Shown one piece after another: positions 28,123 through 36,481 of a stretch of DNA of 64,000 bases (the first letter of the stretch is position 1; each line of letters begins with the position of its first letter). The notes beneath the pieces were generated by a model. The model was not told the DNA's origin. It was given only the letters and a program-made list of their open reading frames with translations, and did no database searches. A program made the translations under genes and the position numbers. This DNA is from Clostridia bacterium. GTDB lineage: Bacteria; Bacillota; Clostridia; Oscillospirales; Acutalibacteraceae. The stretch is taken from positions 1 to 64,000 of the forward strand of contig JAKSQO010000003.1 in the NCBI GenBank assembly GCA_024404095.1, in the 5' to 3' direction.

Positions 28123-29427
28123 ATGTTCAGAAAAATATTCAGTCTTTTCGTTTCCCTTTTTATGACTATCGCAATAGGTTCAACCCCGATGCCTGAAGTA
28201 ACAGGCACGGCAGTGCCTTATGACGGAAGCTTCAAACCCGTAATAAGATTTGTTGTTTCGAGCGACTCTCATGTTAATGAGTTTGCTGACAAAGGTTGTG
28301 TCCGCATAATGAAAATGCTTGAAACAGGATACAATGCTGCACAGTCTGACCCGGAATACGGCAAGCTTGATGCCGCTGTTCTTGTAGGTGACATTACCGA
28401 CAGTGGAAAGCCTACCGCATTTGCATCAATTAAAGCGTGTGTTGATAACACTCTTCGTGACGGCACAGACTTTATGTGTGTTGTAGCAAAGAGCCACGAC
28501 AGCTACAAGGGCAGAATCAGCAGAAGCTACGCTTCTCAGATTTCGGGTGATTCTGCCGATTTCCACAAGATTATAAACGGCTATCATTTCATTGGTATCT
28601 CCGCTTCGCCGACATCACTTAAACACTACACAAAGAAACAGCTCAAATGGCTTGACGCTGAGCTCGCAAAGGCAGTTGCCGATAAGCCTGAACAGCCTGT
28701 ATTTGTATTCCAGCACGAAAACATTACAAACACAGTTTACGGCAGTTATACCGAGGACGGCTGGGGCGTTGAATTTTTCACAGAAATTCTCTCCAAATAT
28801 CCGCAGGCAGTAGATTTCTCAGGCCATTCACACTATCCTGCAAACGACCCGAGATCAATCTGGCAGGGTGCATTCACAGCCATTAACGACGGCGGTCTTA
28901 ACTATTATGAATTCACAATCGACGGACAGAATGTACAGCACCCCGAAAGCAGCAGTAATATGGCGCATATGCTTCTTGTTGAGGTTGACGCTGCCAACCG
29001 CGTAAGAGTTCGAGTTTGTGACCTCAATGCCGAGGCCGTTATGACAGAGTATATGATTGACAACATTACAGAACCTGTAAAGACAAAATATGCTCACGAT
29101 ACACGCCATGCAAATGCGACTGCACCTGTACTTACATCTGCCCCCGAGGTTTCGGTTAACGGTTCAGATGCAGCAATAACAGTAAAACCTGCAACGGCAG
29201 GAAAAGATGATGTCGTTTTCATTTACAGAGTTAACGTAACAAACAGCAAGGGCGAGGTTGTTTCTTCACAGAAATCGCTCGGAGATTATTATAAAAATCC
29301 CATACCTCAGGACATTCGCTTTACAGTCGGCAGTCTCAATGCAGGTAACTACACAGTAAGCGTTGTCGCTGAAAGTGCATGGGGTCCGCAGAGTCAGCCC
29401 GTAACCACAAGCTTTACAGTAAAATAA
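28123..29427 (+). CDS. Secreted metallophosphoesterase with altered GNHD motif
   Basis: A 434-residue exported calcineurin-like protein with a signal peptide over about residues 1-20. Metal-site motifs are D48-S-H50, GD at 89-90, H198 in FQHEN and GHSH at 234-237. The central GNHD motif reads K-S-H-D (123-126), so the asparagine that bridges or binds the second metal is serine. Activity or metal choice may differ. A C-terminal Fn3-like domain occupies about residues 335-433. The ribosome site GAGGTG precedes the ATG. The peptide deformylase gene follows 11 bases later, probably co-transcribed. Confidence 0.85.
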   Translation: MFRKIFSLFVSLFMTIAIGSTPMPEVTGTAVPYDGSFKPVIRFVVSSDSHVNEFADKGCVRIMKMLETGYNAAQSDPEYGKLDAAVLVGDITDSGKPTAFASIKACVDNTLRDGTDFMCVVAKSHDSYKGRISRSYASQISGDSADFHKIINGYHFIGISASPTSLKHYTKKQLKWLDAELAKAVADKPEQPVFVFQHENITNTVYGSYTEDGWGVEFFTEILSKYPQAVDFSGHSHYPANDPRSIWQGAFTAINDGGLNYYEFTIDGQNVQHPESSSNMAHMLLVEVDAANRVRVRVCDLNAEAVMTEYMIDNITEPVKTKYAHDTRHANATAPVLTSAPEVSVNGSDAAITVKPATAGKDDVVFIYRVNVTNSKGEVVSSQKSLGDYYKNPIPQDIRFTVGSLNAGNYTVSVVAESAWGPQSQPVTTSFTVK

Positions 29428-29438
29428 AAGGATAAATT

Positions 29439-29849
29439 ATGATAAAAGATATAATTCACGACCCGATTCTGCTTGCACAGAAATCCAAGCCTGCAACAGA
29501 GGAAGACATTCCGATTGCGGATAATCTGATTGATACGCTAAGAGCTAATTCTGGCAGATGCGTAGGCATGGCGGCAAATATGATTGGTGAAACAAAACGC
29601 ATTATCGTTTTTGACGATAACGGTAAGATTGCAGAGATGTTTAACCCCGAAATTATCTCGGGAAAAGAGCAGTTTGAAGCCGAGGAAGGCTGTCTTTCGC
29701 TGACAGGCACACGCAAAACAAAACGGTACAAAGCAATCAAAGTCAAGTGGCAAAACCGCCAATTTCAGTATAGAATTAAAAATTTCACAGGCTTGACAGC
29801 ACAGATTATTCAGCACGAAATTGACCATTGTAACGGAATATTGATATAG
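29439..29849 (+). CDS. def: Peptide deformylase, variant with altered motif 1
   Basis: Metalloenzyme that removes the N-terminal formyl group from new proteins. Motif 2 (EEGCLSL) and motif 3 (QHEIDHCNG) are intact, giving the Cys and two His metal ligands and the catalytic Glu. Motif 1, normally G-x-G-x-A-A-x-Q, reads VGMAANMIG, so the conserved glutamine is methionine. At 136 residues it is shorter than housekeeping deformylases (about 150-190). Similar short variants occur in other Clostridia and may be a second deformylase. It follows the metallophosphoesterase gene by 11 bases. Confidence 0.85.
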   Translation: MIKDIIHDPILLAQKSKPATEEDIPIADNLIDTLRANSGRCVGMAANMIGETKRIIVFDDNGKIAEMFNPEIISGKEQFEAEEGCLSLTGTRKTKRYKAIKVKWQNRQFQYRIKNFTGLTAQIIQHEIDHCNGILI

Positions 29850-29852
29850 AAA

Positions 29853-29883
29853 ATTCCTGCGAGAGCTAAGCTTTCGCAGGAAT
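29853..29883. terminator. Bidirectional terminator between def and the XRE gene
   Basis: A 10-bp stem, ATTCCTGCGA/TCGCAGGAAT, lies between the def stop (29849) and the stop of the minus-strand regulator (29891). AT-rich flanks on both sides suit termination in both directions. Confidence 0.75.
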
Positions 29884-29890
29884 AATTATT

Positions 29891-30172
29891 TTATAACGAT
29901 TCCAAAAAGTTTATCAGTAAATCCTTCTGTTTCTTATTGAGCTTTGACATTGCATTATAAATATCATCTTCAACTTTATCAGTATCAAAAAAATCCTTAA
30001 GGCTAATATCTAATCCATAGCAAATATATTCAAGATATTCAACCGTTGGTTGCTTATTTCCTAATTCTATATCTCTTAAATAACTTTGCGACACACCGCT
30101 GAGATTTGCCAGCTTATTAACAGTTATATTTTTCTTTTCTCTGAAAAACCTTATTCTTTCGCCTACATCCAT
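29891..30172 (-). CDS. XRE-family HTH regulator
   Basis: A 93-residue DNA-binding protein. The helix-turn-helix lies at about residues 4-60 (GERIRFFREKKNITVNKLA, SGVSQSYLRDIELGNKQPT), followed by a short helical tail, the usual layout of small XRE repressors. The AGGAG site supports the start. A 5-3-5 inverted repeat, TTTTG-TTG-CAAAA (30217-30229), lies just upstream and could be its own operator. It faces away from the small secreted-protein gene at 30517. Confidence 0.88.
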   Translation of the reverse strand: MDVGERIRFFREKKNITVNKLANLSGVSQSYLRDIELGNKQPTVEYLEYICYGLDISLKDFFDTDKVEDDIYNAMSKLNKKQKDLLINFLESL

Positions 30173-30216
30173 AGAAACGCTCCTAAAATTAACTCTATAG
30201 ATATAATGATATCAAA

Positions 30217-30229
30217 TTTTGTTGCAAAA
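30217..30229. promoter_or_regulatory. Candidate operator in the XRE gene upstream region
   Basis: The inverted repeat TTTTG-TTG-CAAAA lies 45 bases before the XRE start. Size and symmetry fit a small repressor site. This is inference from position only. Confidence 0.3.
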
Positions 30230-30244
30230 ATTACAGCTATAGTG

Positions 30245-30273
30245 TTGACTTCGTATCTCTATTGTGATATTAT
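30245..30273 (+). promoter_or_regulatory. Promoter facing the small secreted-protein gene
   Basis: TTGACT (30245-30250), a 17-base spacer and TATTAT (30268-30273) form a good sigma-A match on the plus strand. It implies a leader of about 235 bases before the start at 30517. The intervening AT-rich stretch carries no gene or known riboswitch that I recognise. Confidence 0.5.
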
Positions 30274-30516
30274 TGTTATCAAATAATATATGAATATGAT
30301 TTTTGAGGAAAATATTCTACATTCAAATCAAAATGAACCCCCATTAACTCAAAATATATTCATTGACAAAGAGGGTGTATAATTATGTAGAAAAAATAAC
30401 AAACATCATTTTTGAAAGGGAAAATCATTATAAAATATAACTGTTTTATTAGTAGACGGTTATAGTAAAACATCGTTTTCATTAAAAATGCTTAAAATCA
30501 AAAGGAGATTTCAGTT

Positions 30517-30954
30517 ATGAAAAAATTGGTATCATTATTACTTTGTATTGCAACAGTATTATCATTATGTTCAAGTCTCGTTGTATTCTCTTCAGCAAAA
30601 ACAGCCGTAAAAACCGGACGTTTCAACGGAAGTGTTGTAGTCTATTTGAATAAAGATTCTAAAGGAAAATACCAAAACGCAAAAGTTAAAATTTGCTCAT
30701 TCAGTGCAACCAACATAAAAAATAACGCAACAATTCATATAAAACTTTATGATCTCAAAAACAAATACATATGTGAATTTGATACTACATCTGGTTCTAA
30801 AATAAACCTAGGAAATGATCATTCAGGATATAAAATTGTTATGTCCGCTAAACAGAAATCAGGAAATTCTATTTCTACTCAGTCTTGGAATTGGACTAAT
30901 CTTGGAAAATGCTACTACTGGTCTGTAGATGCTACAAGCAACTGTCATTTCTAA
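30517..30954 (+). CDS. Small secreted protein of unknown function (145 aa)
   Basis: The signal peptide (residues 1-29, ending VFSSAK) is followed by a beta-rich mature domain of about 115 residues with many Asn, Lys and Ser and four cysteines (in KICSF, YICEF, KCYYW and SNCHF), which could form disulfides. No known domain recognised. The local DNA is more AT-rich than its neighbours and codons favour AAA and ATT, hinting at acquired DNA. A perfect AAAGGAG site precedes the ATG. It sits alone between an XRE regulator and the fucose operon. Confidence 0.75.
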   Translation: MKKLVSLLLCIATVLSLCSSLVVFSSAKTAVKTGRFNGSVVVYLNKDSKGKYQNAKVKICSFSATNIKNNATIHIKLYDLKNKYICEFDTTSGSKINLGNDHSGYKIVMSAKQKSGNSISTQSWNWTNLGKCYYWSVDATSNCHF

Positions 30955-31008
30955 AAGACTTTTTGAACAACAAAAACTATTAAATAAAGTTTGATTTTCT
31001 AACTCAAA

Positions 31009-31052
31009 AAAGTTAAAGCCTGTTATTTCAATATGAATTAACAGGCTTTTTA
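31009..31052. terminator. Bidirectional terminator between the small secreted gene and fucI
   Basis: An 11-bp stem, AAAGCCTGTTA/TAACAGGCTTT (31015-31049), is followed by Ts on the plus strand and by AACTTTTTTG on the minus strand. It serves both converging genes. Confidence 0.85.
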
Positions 31053-31069
31053 TTTATCTAAATATTAAA

Positions 31070-32866
31070 TTATTTGTAAAGCGGACCGTATGTTGCGCAA
31101 GCACGGTAGTCCTGACCTTCCTTGTCCATACCGAAATAGTTCCAGTTTGCAGGACGGAAGATTTTCTCTTCGGGAACGTTGTGAAGTGAAACAGGAATAC
31201 GGAGCATTGAGCACATTGTGATGATATCAGCACCGATATGACCGTATGTTGATGCACCGTGGTTTGCGCCCCAGTTGTTCATGAGGTCATAAGCTGACTT
31301 AAATGCGCCCTTGCCGTTGCAGATGGGTGCGAACCATGTGCAGGGCCATGTGTAGTCTGTTCTCTTCCAGAGTGTGTCTGTAACCTCGTCGGGAAGGTTT
31401 ACATAATAACCCTCACAGATCTGGATTGTCGGGCCGACACCCTTAACATAGTTGATACGGATCATTGTTGCAGGCATTTCTGCACGTGTAACGAAACGTG
31501 ATGAGAATCCGCCGCCACGGAAGTAACCCATATCGGATGTATTCCATGTTGTTGCCTTAAGCATCTTGTCAACATCCTCATCTGTAACGTCGAACCACTT
31601 CTTCATGCAGGGCTCGCCCTTTTCGTTGCGAAGCTCGCCGCAAGCATCAAGGCAGGATGCACCTGAGTTGATAAGGTGGATAAATCCGCCTGCTTCCTTA
31701 GCGTGACCCTCGATGTCATAGCCTGTAACTCTCTTAACTGACTCTGCACTCCAGTGAGTACGAACGTCAGAGAACATTGACGGCTGATTTGTAAGAAGCT
31801 TCTGGAAGAGCATTGAAATACCGTTGAGAACATCATTCTCTGTTGCGAGGATGTAGGGTTCTCTTACGCCGTTCCAGTCAAATGATGTATTGAGAAGAGC
31901 TTCTGCAAAGTCTGCATTCGGCCAATGGTCTGTCCACTGACGCTGACCCTGGAAGCCTGCTGCGATAGCATTGTGACCTGCCATCTCTTCTTCTCTGCCC
32001 TCGGGAAGATTCTTGTTGCCGTTCATCAAATCCTTGATGATGCACATCATCTTAACTGTGAACTCCCAATCCTTTTCCTTCTCTTCGTCTGACTTTCTTA
32101 CGAACTCGGGGTTCTTGTCGAAGCCTTCTTTGCAGTTTTCCTTTGTCCACTTAAGAGCCTTCTGGAACTCTTCCTCATCGTAGATGCCCTCGTCCATTCG
32201 ACGGAGAATTTCTACCTCGTCAACTGACTCAACGCGGAGACCGAGATACTCTTCCATGAAATCGGGAATAATTGATGAACCTGCGATGCCCATGCAGATT
32301 GAACCAATCTGAAGATATGACTTACCCTTCATTGTAGCAACAGCAACAGCTGAGCGTGCAAAACGGAGAAGCTTTTCCTTAACATCGTCTGTGATATTTT
32401 CTGAATCGTCAGCTTCCTGAACCTCACGGCCGTAGATGCCGAATGCAGGAAGGCCCTTCTGTGCGTGTGCTGCAAGAACTGATGCAAGATAAACTGCACC
32501 CGGACGCTCTGTTGCGTTGAAGCCCCATACACCCTTGATTGTCATCGGGTCCATATCCATTGTTTCTGAGCCGTAGCACCAGCAGGGTGTAACTGAAAGA
32601 GTGATTGAAACGCCCTCTTTCTTGAACTGCTCTGCGCAAGCTGCTGCCTCAGCAACACGACCGATAGATGTGTTTGAGATAACAACCTTAACAGGCTCGC
32701 CGTTTGAATAGCAAAGATTCTCCTCAAAGAGCTTCTTAGCTGCCTTAGCCATACCCATTGTCTGATCTTCGAGAGATTCTCTTACCTTAAGAGGTCCTCT
32801 TCTGCCGTCAATGATAGGACGGATACCGATTACAGGGTATTCGCCTAAGTATCTGTTTTCTGCCAT
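31070..32866 (-). CDS. fucI: L-fucose isomerase
   Basis: Converts L-fucose to L-fuculose, the first catabolic step after mutarotation. At 598 residues it matches the family length (about 590). Recognisable segments are [19 protein letters not shown] at the N-terminus, [29 protein letters not shown] near 100-130, and [22 protein letters not shown] near 300. The enzyme is Mn-dependent and cytoplasmic. L-arabinose/D-arabinose isomerisation is a possible side activity. AAGGATG precedes the ATG. It is the last gene of the fucU-kinase-fucI operon. Confidence 0.95.
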   Translation of the reverse strand: MAENRYLGEYPVIGIRPIIDGRRGPLKVRESLEDQTMGMAKAAKKLFEENLCYSNGEPVKVVISNTSIGRVAEAAACAEQFKKEGVSITLSVTPCWCYGSETMDMDPMTIKGVWGFNATERPGAVYLASVLAAHAQKGLPAFGIYGREVQEADDSENITDDVKEKLLRFARSAVAVATMKGKSYLQIGSICMGIAGSSIIPDFMEEYLGLRVESVDEVEILRRMDEGIYDEEEFQKALKWTKENCKEGFDKNPEFVRKSDEEKEKDWEFTVKMMCIIKDLMNGNKNLPEGREEEMAGHNAIAAGFQGQRQWTDHWPNADFAEALLNTSFDWNGVREPYILATENDVLNGISMLFQKLLTNQPSMFSDVRTHWSAESVKRVTGYDIEGHAKEAGGFIHLINSGASCLDACGELRNEKGEPCMKKWFDVTDEDVDKMLKATTWNTSDMGYFRGGGFSSRFVTRAEMPATMIRINYVKGVGPTIQICEGYYVNLPDEVTDTLWKRTDYTWPCTWFAPICNGKGAFKSAYDLMNNWGANHGASTYGHIGADIITMCSMLRIPVSLHNVPEEKIFRPANWNYFGMDKEGQDYRACATYGPLYK

Positions 32867-32890
32867 ATTAAATCATCCTTTCGTGATTGA

Positions 32891-34354
32891 TTATACTATT
32901 TTAAGGAAATCAGCGTAAGCCTTTTCCCATTTGTCTGTGTCAATGGGTTCATATATTTTAAGTTCGGAGGAGTCGGCAACAATCTTTCTTGCCTGTCCGA
33001 TATTCTCAACGCTTCCGTCAGACATAAACTGAACTGCAACGTTACCCATAACAGTAGCTTCAATCGGGCCTGCCTTAACCGTACGGTTACAGGAATTTGC
33101 GGTAAACTGACAGAGAAGTCCGTCCTTTGTACCGCCGCCTATAACGTGGATTACAGGGTAATCCTGCTCGGTGCATTCACGGAGCTTTTCAAATGTGAGC
33201 TTGTACTTCATTGCAAGGCTCTCGTAGATACAGCGCATAATTTCGCCGACTGTCTGCGGTACATACTGACCTGTCTTTTCGCAGAACTCCTGAACTCGCT
33301 TCGGGATGTTTCCGTGAGGAACAAACTCGGGAGCATCGGGGTCAATAAAGCACTTGAATGGTTCAGCCGCAAGTGCAAGCTTTTCAAGGTCGGCATAGGA
33401 ATAATCCTCGCCCTGTCTCTGCCACTGACGGCGACTCTCCTGAATGAGCCAAAGACCGATAATATTCTTGAGGAAGCCTGTCGAACCGTCAAAGCCGCCC
33501 TCATTTGTGATATTGATATTAAGAGAAGTTTCGTTGACAATCGGTTTTTCAAGCTCTGTGCCGAACAGCGACCATGTGCCGCTTGAAAGGAATGCAAACT
33601 TGCCGTCCTCGCACGGAACGGATGTGATTGCCGACTGTGTATCGTGACCGCAAACAGAAATTACAGGAACAGGGTCAACACCGCACTCCTCACATACCTC
33701 GGGAGCAAGCTCGCCGAGAACTGTACCCGGCTTTACAATCGGAGCAAAAAGGCTTTCTTTAATACCGAATGCATCAAGAATCTCCTTTGACCATGAATTT
33801 GTCTTGAGGTCAATAAGCTGTGAGGTAGATGCGATTGAATATTCAGCGCACATCTTGCCTGTCAGCATATATGCGAACAGGTCGGGCATAAAGAGCATTT
33901 TATCAGCTCTTTCAAGCATCCACGGTCTGTATTTTTTGAGTGAAATAAGCTGGAACAGAGTGTTCAGCTCCATGAACTGAATACCTGTTATGCTGTAAAG
34001 CTTTTCCTTCGGCATTGTCTTGAAGGCTTCTTCAACAAGTCCGACAGTTCTTGTATCACGGTAGTGAATCGGGTTTTCCATAAGTCTGCCCTCGGAGTCA
34101 ATAAGTCCGAAGTCAACACCCCATGTGTCAATACCGATACTGTCGAATCCGCCTGCCATACGTGCCTTGATGATGCCCTGCTTAATCTCGTGGAAAAGTC
34201 GGAGCACATCCCAGTACACAGTACCGCCGACGCTTACAGGGTCGTTTGAGAAACGGTGAACCTCCTCAAGCGTAATTTTTTCGCCGTCAAACTGACCGAT
34301 TATAGCTCGTCCGCTTGAAGCGCCGAAGTCAAAAGCAAGAACTCTCTTAGTCAT
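32891..34354 (-). CDS. FGGY-family sugar kinase, rhamnulokinase-like; probable L-fuculokinase
   Basis: An ATP-dependent sugar kinase of 487 residues. The N-terminal phosphate loop FDFGASSGR (8-16) and the DTWGVDFGLID segment near 77 are typical of the RhaB branch, and a late GGGTKDGLLCQFTAN marks the ATP-binding half. Lying between a fucose mutarotase and a fucose isomerase, it most likely phosphorylates L-fuculose, though by sequence pattern it would be called rhamnulokinase. Substrate is inferred from context. Its start overlaps the end of fucU by 8 bases. Confidence 0.88.
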   Translation of the reverse strand: MTKRVLAFDFGASSGRAIIGQFDGEKITLEEVHRFSNDPVSVGGTVYWDVLRLFHEIKQGIIKARMAGGFDSIGIDTWGVDFGLIDSEGRLMENPIHYRDTRTVGLVEEAFKTMPKEKLYSITGIQFMELNTLFQLISLKKYRPWMLERADKMLFMPDLFAYMLTGKMCAEYSIASTSQLIDLKTNSWSKEILDAFGIKESLFAPIVKPGTVLGELAPEVCEECGVDPVPVISVCGHDTQSAITSVPCEDGKFAFLSSGTWSLFGTELEKPIVNETSLNINITNEGGFDGSTGFLKNIIGLWLIQESRRQWQRQGEDYSYADLEKLALAAEPFKCFIDPDAPEFVPHGNIPKRVQEFCEKTGQYVPQTVGEIMRCIYESLAMKYKLTFEKLRECTEQDYPVIHVIGGGTKDGLLCQFTANSCNRTVKAGPIEATVMGNVAVQFMSDGSVENIGQARKIVADSSELKIYEPIDTDKWEKAYADFLKIV

Positions 34355-34775
34355 TGATTACAACACCCTTTTGAAGAATAATGTTTGCGTAAATTGCTGT
34401 TTCGCCTGTTGCAATGATTGCGAAAGCACCCTTTGCCTTATCGTAGAAATCAAAACGCTCAACAAGCTCGATACCCTTGTCGCCCTCGTTCTTCTTGATG
34501 ATTTCTTCATAAGTAGCCCAGATTTCGGGACGGTTGTCGGGGTCGCCGTTGTCCATAAGACCAACAGGATTCTCAACATAAGTATCAAGCGGCATAAGCT
34601 TGAGGATAGCATCAAGAATCTCGGGAACGCCGTGACCGTCACAGCGAATAAGTCTCTTTGCATTTGTTGCTGCGGGGAAATTGCCGTCACCGATTACAAG
34701 ATAATCGCCATGGCCCATTTCCATAAGTGTTTTAAGAAGCTCCGGTGAAAGTACGGAGGGTATGTTTTTAAGCAT
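34347..34775 (-). CDS. fucU: L-fucose mutarotase (RbsD/FucU family)
   Basis: Interconverts the alpha and beta anomers of L-fucose so that the isomerase gets its preferred form. At 142 residues it matches FucU. The signature MLKNIPSVLSPELLKTL, then MGHGDYLVIGDGNFPA, is intact, with the catalytic histidine in MGHGD. The frame extends six codons further upstream, but GGAGTGC sits correctly before 34775. First gene of the fucose operon, with a perfect TATAAT upstream. Confidence 0.92.
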   Translation of the reverse strand: MLKNIPSVLSPELLKTLMEMGHGDYLVIGDGNFPAATNAKRLIRCDGHGVPEILDAILKLMPLDTYVENPVGLMDNGDPDNRPEIWATYEEIIKKNEGDKGIELVERFDFYDKAKGAFAIIATGETAIYANIILQKGVVIND

Positions 34776-34821
34776 TTTAAGCACTCCAATCAAATTAGTT
34801 AAAGGCAGATTTACACCTATA

Positions 34822-34850
34822 CATATGTATTATACAATAAACATCCGTAA
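34822..34850 (-). promoter_or_regulatory. Probable -10 region of the fucose operon promoter
   Basis: On the minus strand a perfect TATAAT lies about 55 bases before the fucU start (plus-strand ATTATA near 34830). The -35 region is only a weak T-rich match, which suggests an activator may be needed. Coordinates are approximate. Confidence 0.4.
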
Positions 34851-34866
34851 AAATAAAGTAAATAGC

Positions 34867-34895
34867 TTGAAAAATTTGCATAAATTTGGTTTAAT
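34867..34895 (+). promoter_or_regulatory. Promoter of the comM-like gene
   Basis: TTGAAA (34867-34872), a 17-base spacer and TTTAAT (34890-34895) lie 30 bases before the TTG start at 34926. Confidence 0.6.
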
Positions 34896-34925
34896 ATTTT
34901 TAGTAATTGATTTGAGGTGAGCGCA

Positions 34926-36455
34926 TTGTTTGCAAAGGTTAACAGCATGGGCATTTACGGCATGGAGGTTTTTCCTGTGAGCGTTGAGGCTGACATTTCC
35001 TCGGGTCTGCCGAGGGTTGATGTTGTCGGTCTGCCCGACTCTGCCGTAAGCGAATCCAAGGACAGAGTCCGTGCGGCAATAAAGAACTGCGGTTTTGACT
35101 TTCCTGTCAGCAGAATTACACTCAACCTCGCACCTGCTGACAGACGAAAAGAAGGTCCGATTTACGACCTTGCTATCCTTGTTGCACTCTTACAGGCATC
35201 CGAGCAGATAAATGTTGACCTCGGTGGCTATGCGTTTCTCGGTGAGCTCTCGCTTGACGGCAAAATACGTCATGTCAACGGTGTTCTGCCTATGGTTATC
35301 GGCGCACAGCAGTTCGGAATGAAGAATGTATTTGTACCCGAAGAAAATGCAAATGAGGCGGCCGTTGTCGAAGGTATCAGCGTGCTTCCCGTATCAGAGG
35401 TGTGGCAGGTTATTGACCATTTGAAAGGTCTTAACCGCATTGAACCTGCCGTTCCGTCTGACAAGCACATGGAAAGTGCGTTTCTTTATATGCCCGACTT
35501 TGCAGACGTAAAAGGTCAGTTTGAAGCAAAGCGTGCGCTTGAGGTTGCCGCCGCAGGTGGACACAACACACTTATGATTGGCAGTCCCGGCACAGGCAAG
35601 AGTATGCTTGCCAAAAGAATGCCGTCAATACTCCCCTCAATGACATTTGAAGAAAGCCTTGAAACAACTAAAATATATTCAATCGCAGGTGCGCTTAAAG
35701 GTAAATCACAGCTTATCACCGAACGCCCGTTCAGAAGTCCGCACCATACAGTATCAACTGTCGGTCTTTCGGGCGGCGGCTCAATCCCAAAGCCGGGCGA
35801 AATGTCGCTTGCTCATAATGGAATACTTTTTCTTGACGAGCTTCCTGAGTTTTCAAGACAGGCTATGGAAATAATGCGTCAGCCGCTTGAGGACGGAGTG
35901 ATTACAATTTCACGTGCTTCGGGTACATCAAGCTATCCGTGTTCGGTTATGCTTGTCTGCGCAATGAACCCATGTCCCTGCGGCTACTACGGTCACCCTA
36001 CAAGAGAGTGTACCTGCCGTGAGGGTGCGGCGGCAAAATATCTCTCAAAGGTCAGCGGACCTCTGCTTGACCGAATTGATATTCATATTGAAGTTCCGCC
36101 TGTGGATTTTGACAAGCTGTCTGACGAAACACGGGGAGAAAGCTCGGCAGAAATCAGAAAAAGAGTTGAAGCGGCAAGAAAAATTCAGCAGGAAAGACTT
36201 AAAGGCACAACCGCCAACTGCAACGCACAGATGAATTCGGCGATGACACGTGAATTCTGCAAGGCAAGTGACAAGGCGATGTCAATGTTACAGATGGCAT
36301 TTGACAGGCTGGGACTTTCGGCACGTGCTTATGATAAAATACTTCGTGTTTCACGGACAATAGCCGACCTTGATAACTCGGAAATTATCGAAGCCACACA
36401 CATAGCCGAAGCAATTCAATACCGTTCACTCGACAGAAAATTTTGGACAAAATAA
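34926..36455 (+). CDS. comM: ComM/YifB-type magnesium-chelatase-like AAA+ ATPase
   Basis: A helicase-like AAA+ protein; ComM promotes branch migration during natural transformation in Gram-negative species, and YifB homologues are widespread. The N-terminal Lon-like domain (AKVNSMGIYGMEVFPV) is followed by Walker A (GSPGTGKS, about 219-226), Walker B (GILFLDELPEF) and a zinc-like cysteine patch (NPCPCGYYGHPTRECTC). The 509-residue length fits. I choose TTG at 34926 because GAGGTGA lies 5 bases upstream and family members start MxAKVNS. A GTG at 34917 is also in frame but overlaps that ribosome site. Confidence 0.9.
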   Translation: MFAKVNSMGIYGMEVFPVSVEADISSGLPRVDVVGLPDSAVSESKDRVRAAIKNCGFDFPVSRITLNLAPADRRKEGPIYDLAILVALLQASEQINVDLGGYAFLGELSLDGKIRHVNGVLPMVIGAQQFGMKNVFVPEENANEAAVVEGISVLPVSEVWQVIDHLKGLNRIEPAVPSDKHMESAFLYMPDFADVKGQFEAKRALEVAAAGGHNTLMIGSPGTGKSMLAKRMPSILPSMTFEESLETTKIYSIAGALKGKSQLITERPFRSPHHTVSTVGLSGGGSIPKPGEMSLAHNGILFLDELPEFSRQAMEIMRQPLEDGVITISRASGTSSYPCSVMLVCAMNPCPCGYYGHPTRECTCREGAAAKYLSKVSGPLLDRIDIHIEVPPVDFDKLSDETRGESSAEIRKRVEAARKIQQERLKGTTANCNAQMNSAMTREFCKASDKAMSMLQMAFDRLGLSARAYDKILRVSRTIADLDNSEIIEATHIAEAIQYRSLDRKFWTK

Positions 36456-36480
36456 AGCAGGGTTCGCCCTGCTTTTTCTT
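36454..36480 (+). terminator. Terminator of comM
   Basis: A stem of AAAGCAGGG/CCCTGCTTT with a TTCG loop directly overlaps the stop codon region and is followed by TTCTTTTT. The reverse strand also carries an A/T-rich flank, so it may help end the converging ddh gene. Confidence 0.85.
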
Positions 36481-36481
36481 T

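Noticed and set aside
30274-30516. Riboswitch in the leader of the small secreted gene
   Set aside because: No known aptamer consensus was found; only short AT-rich stems are visible.
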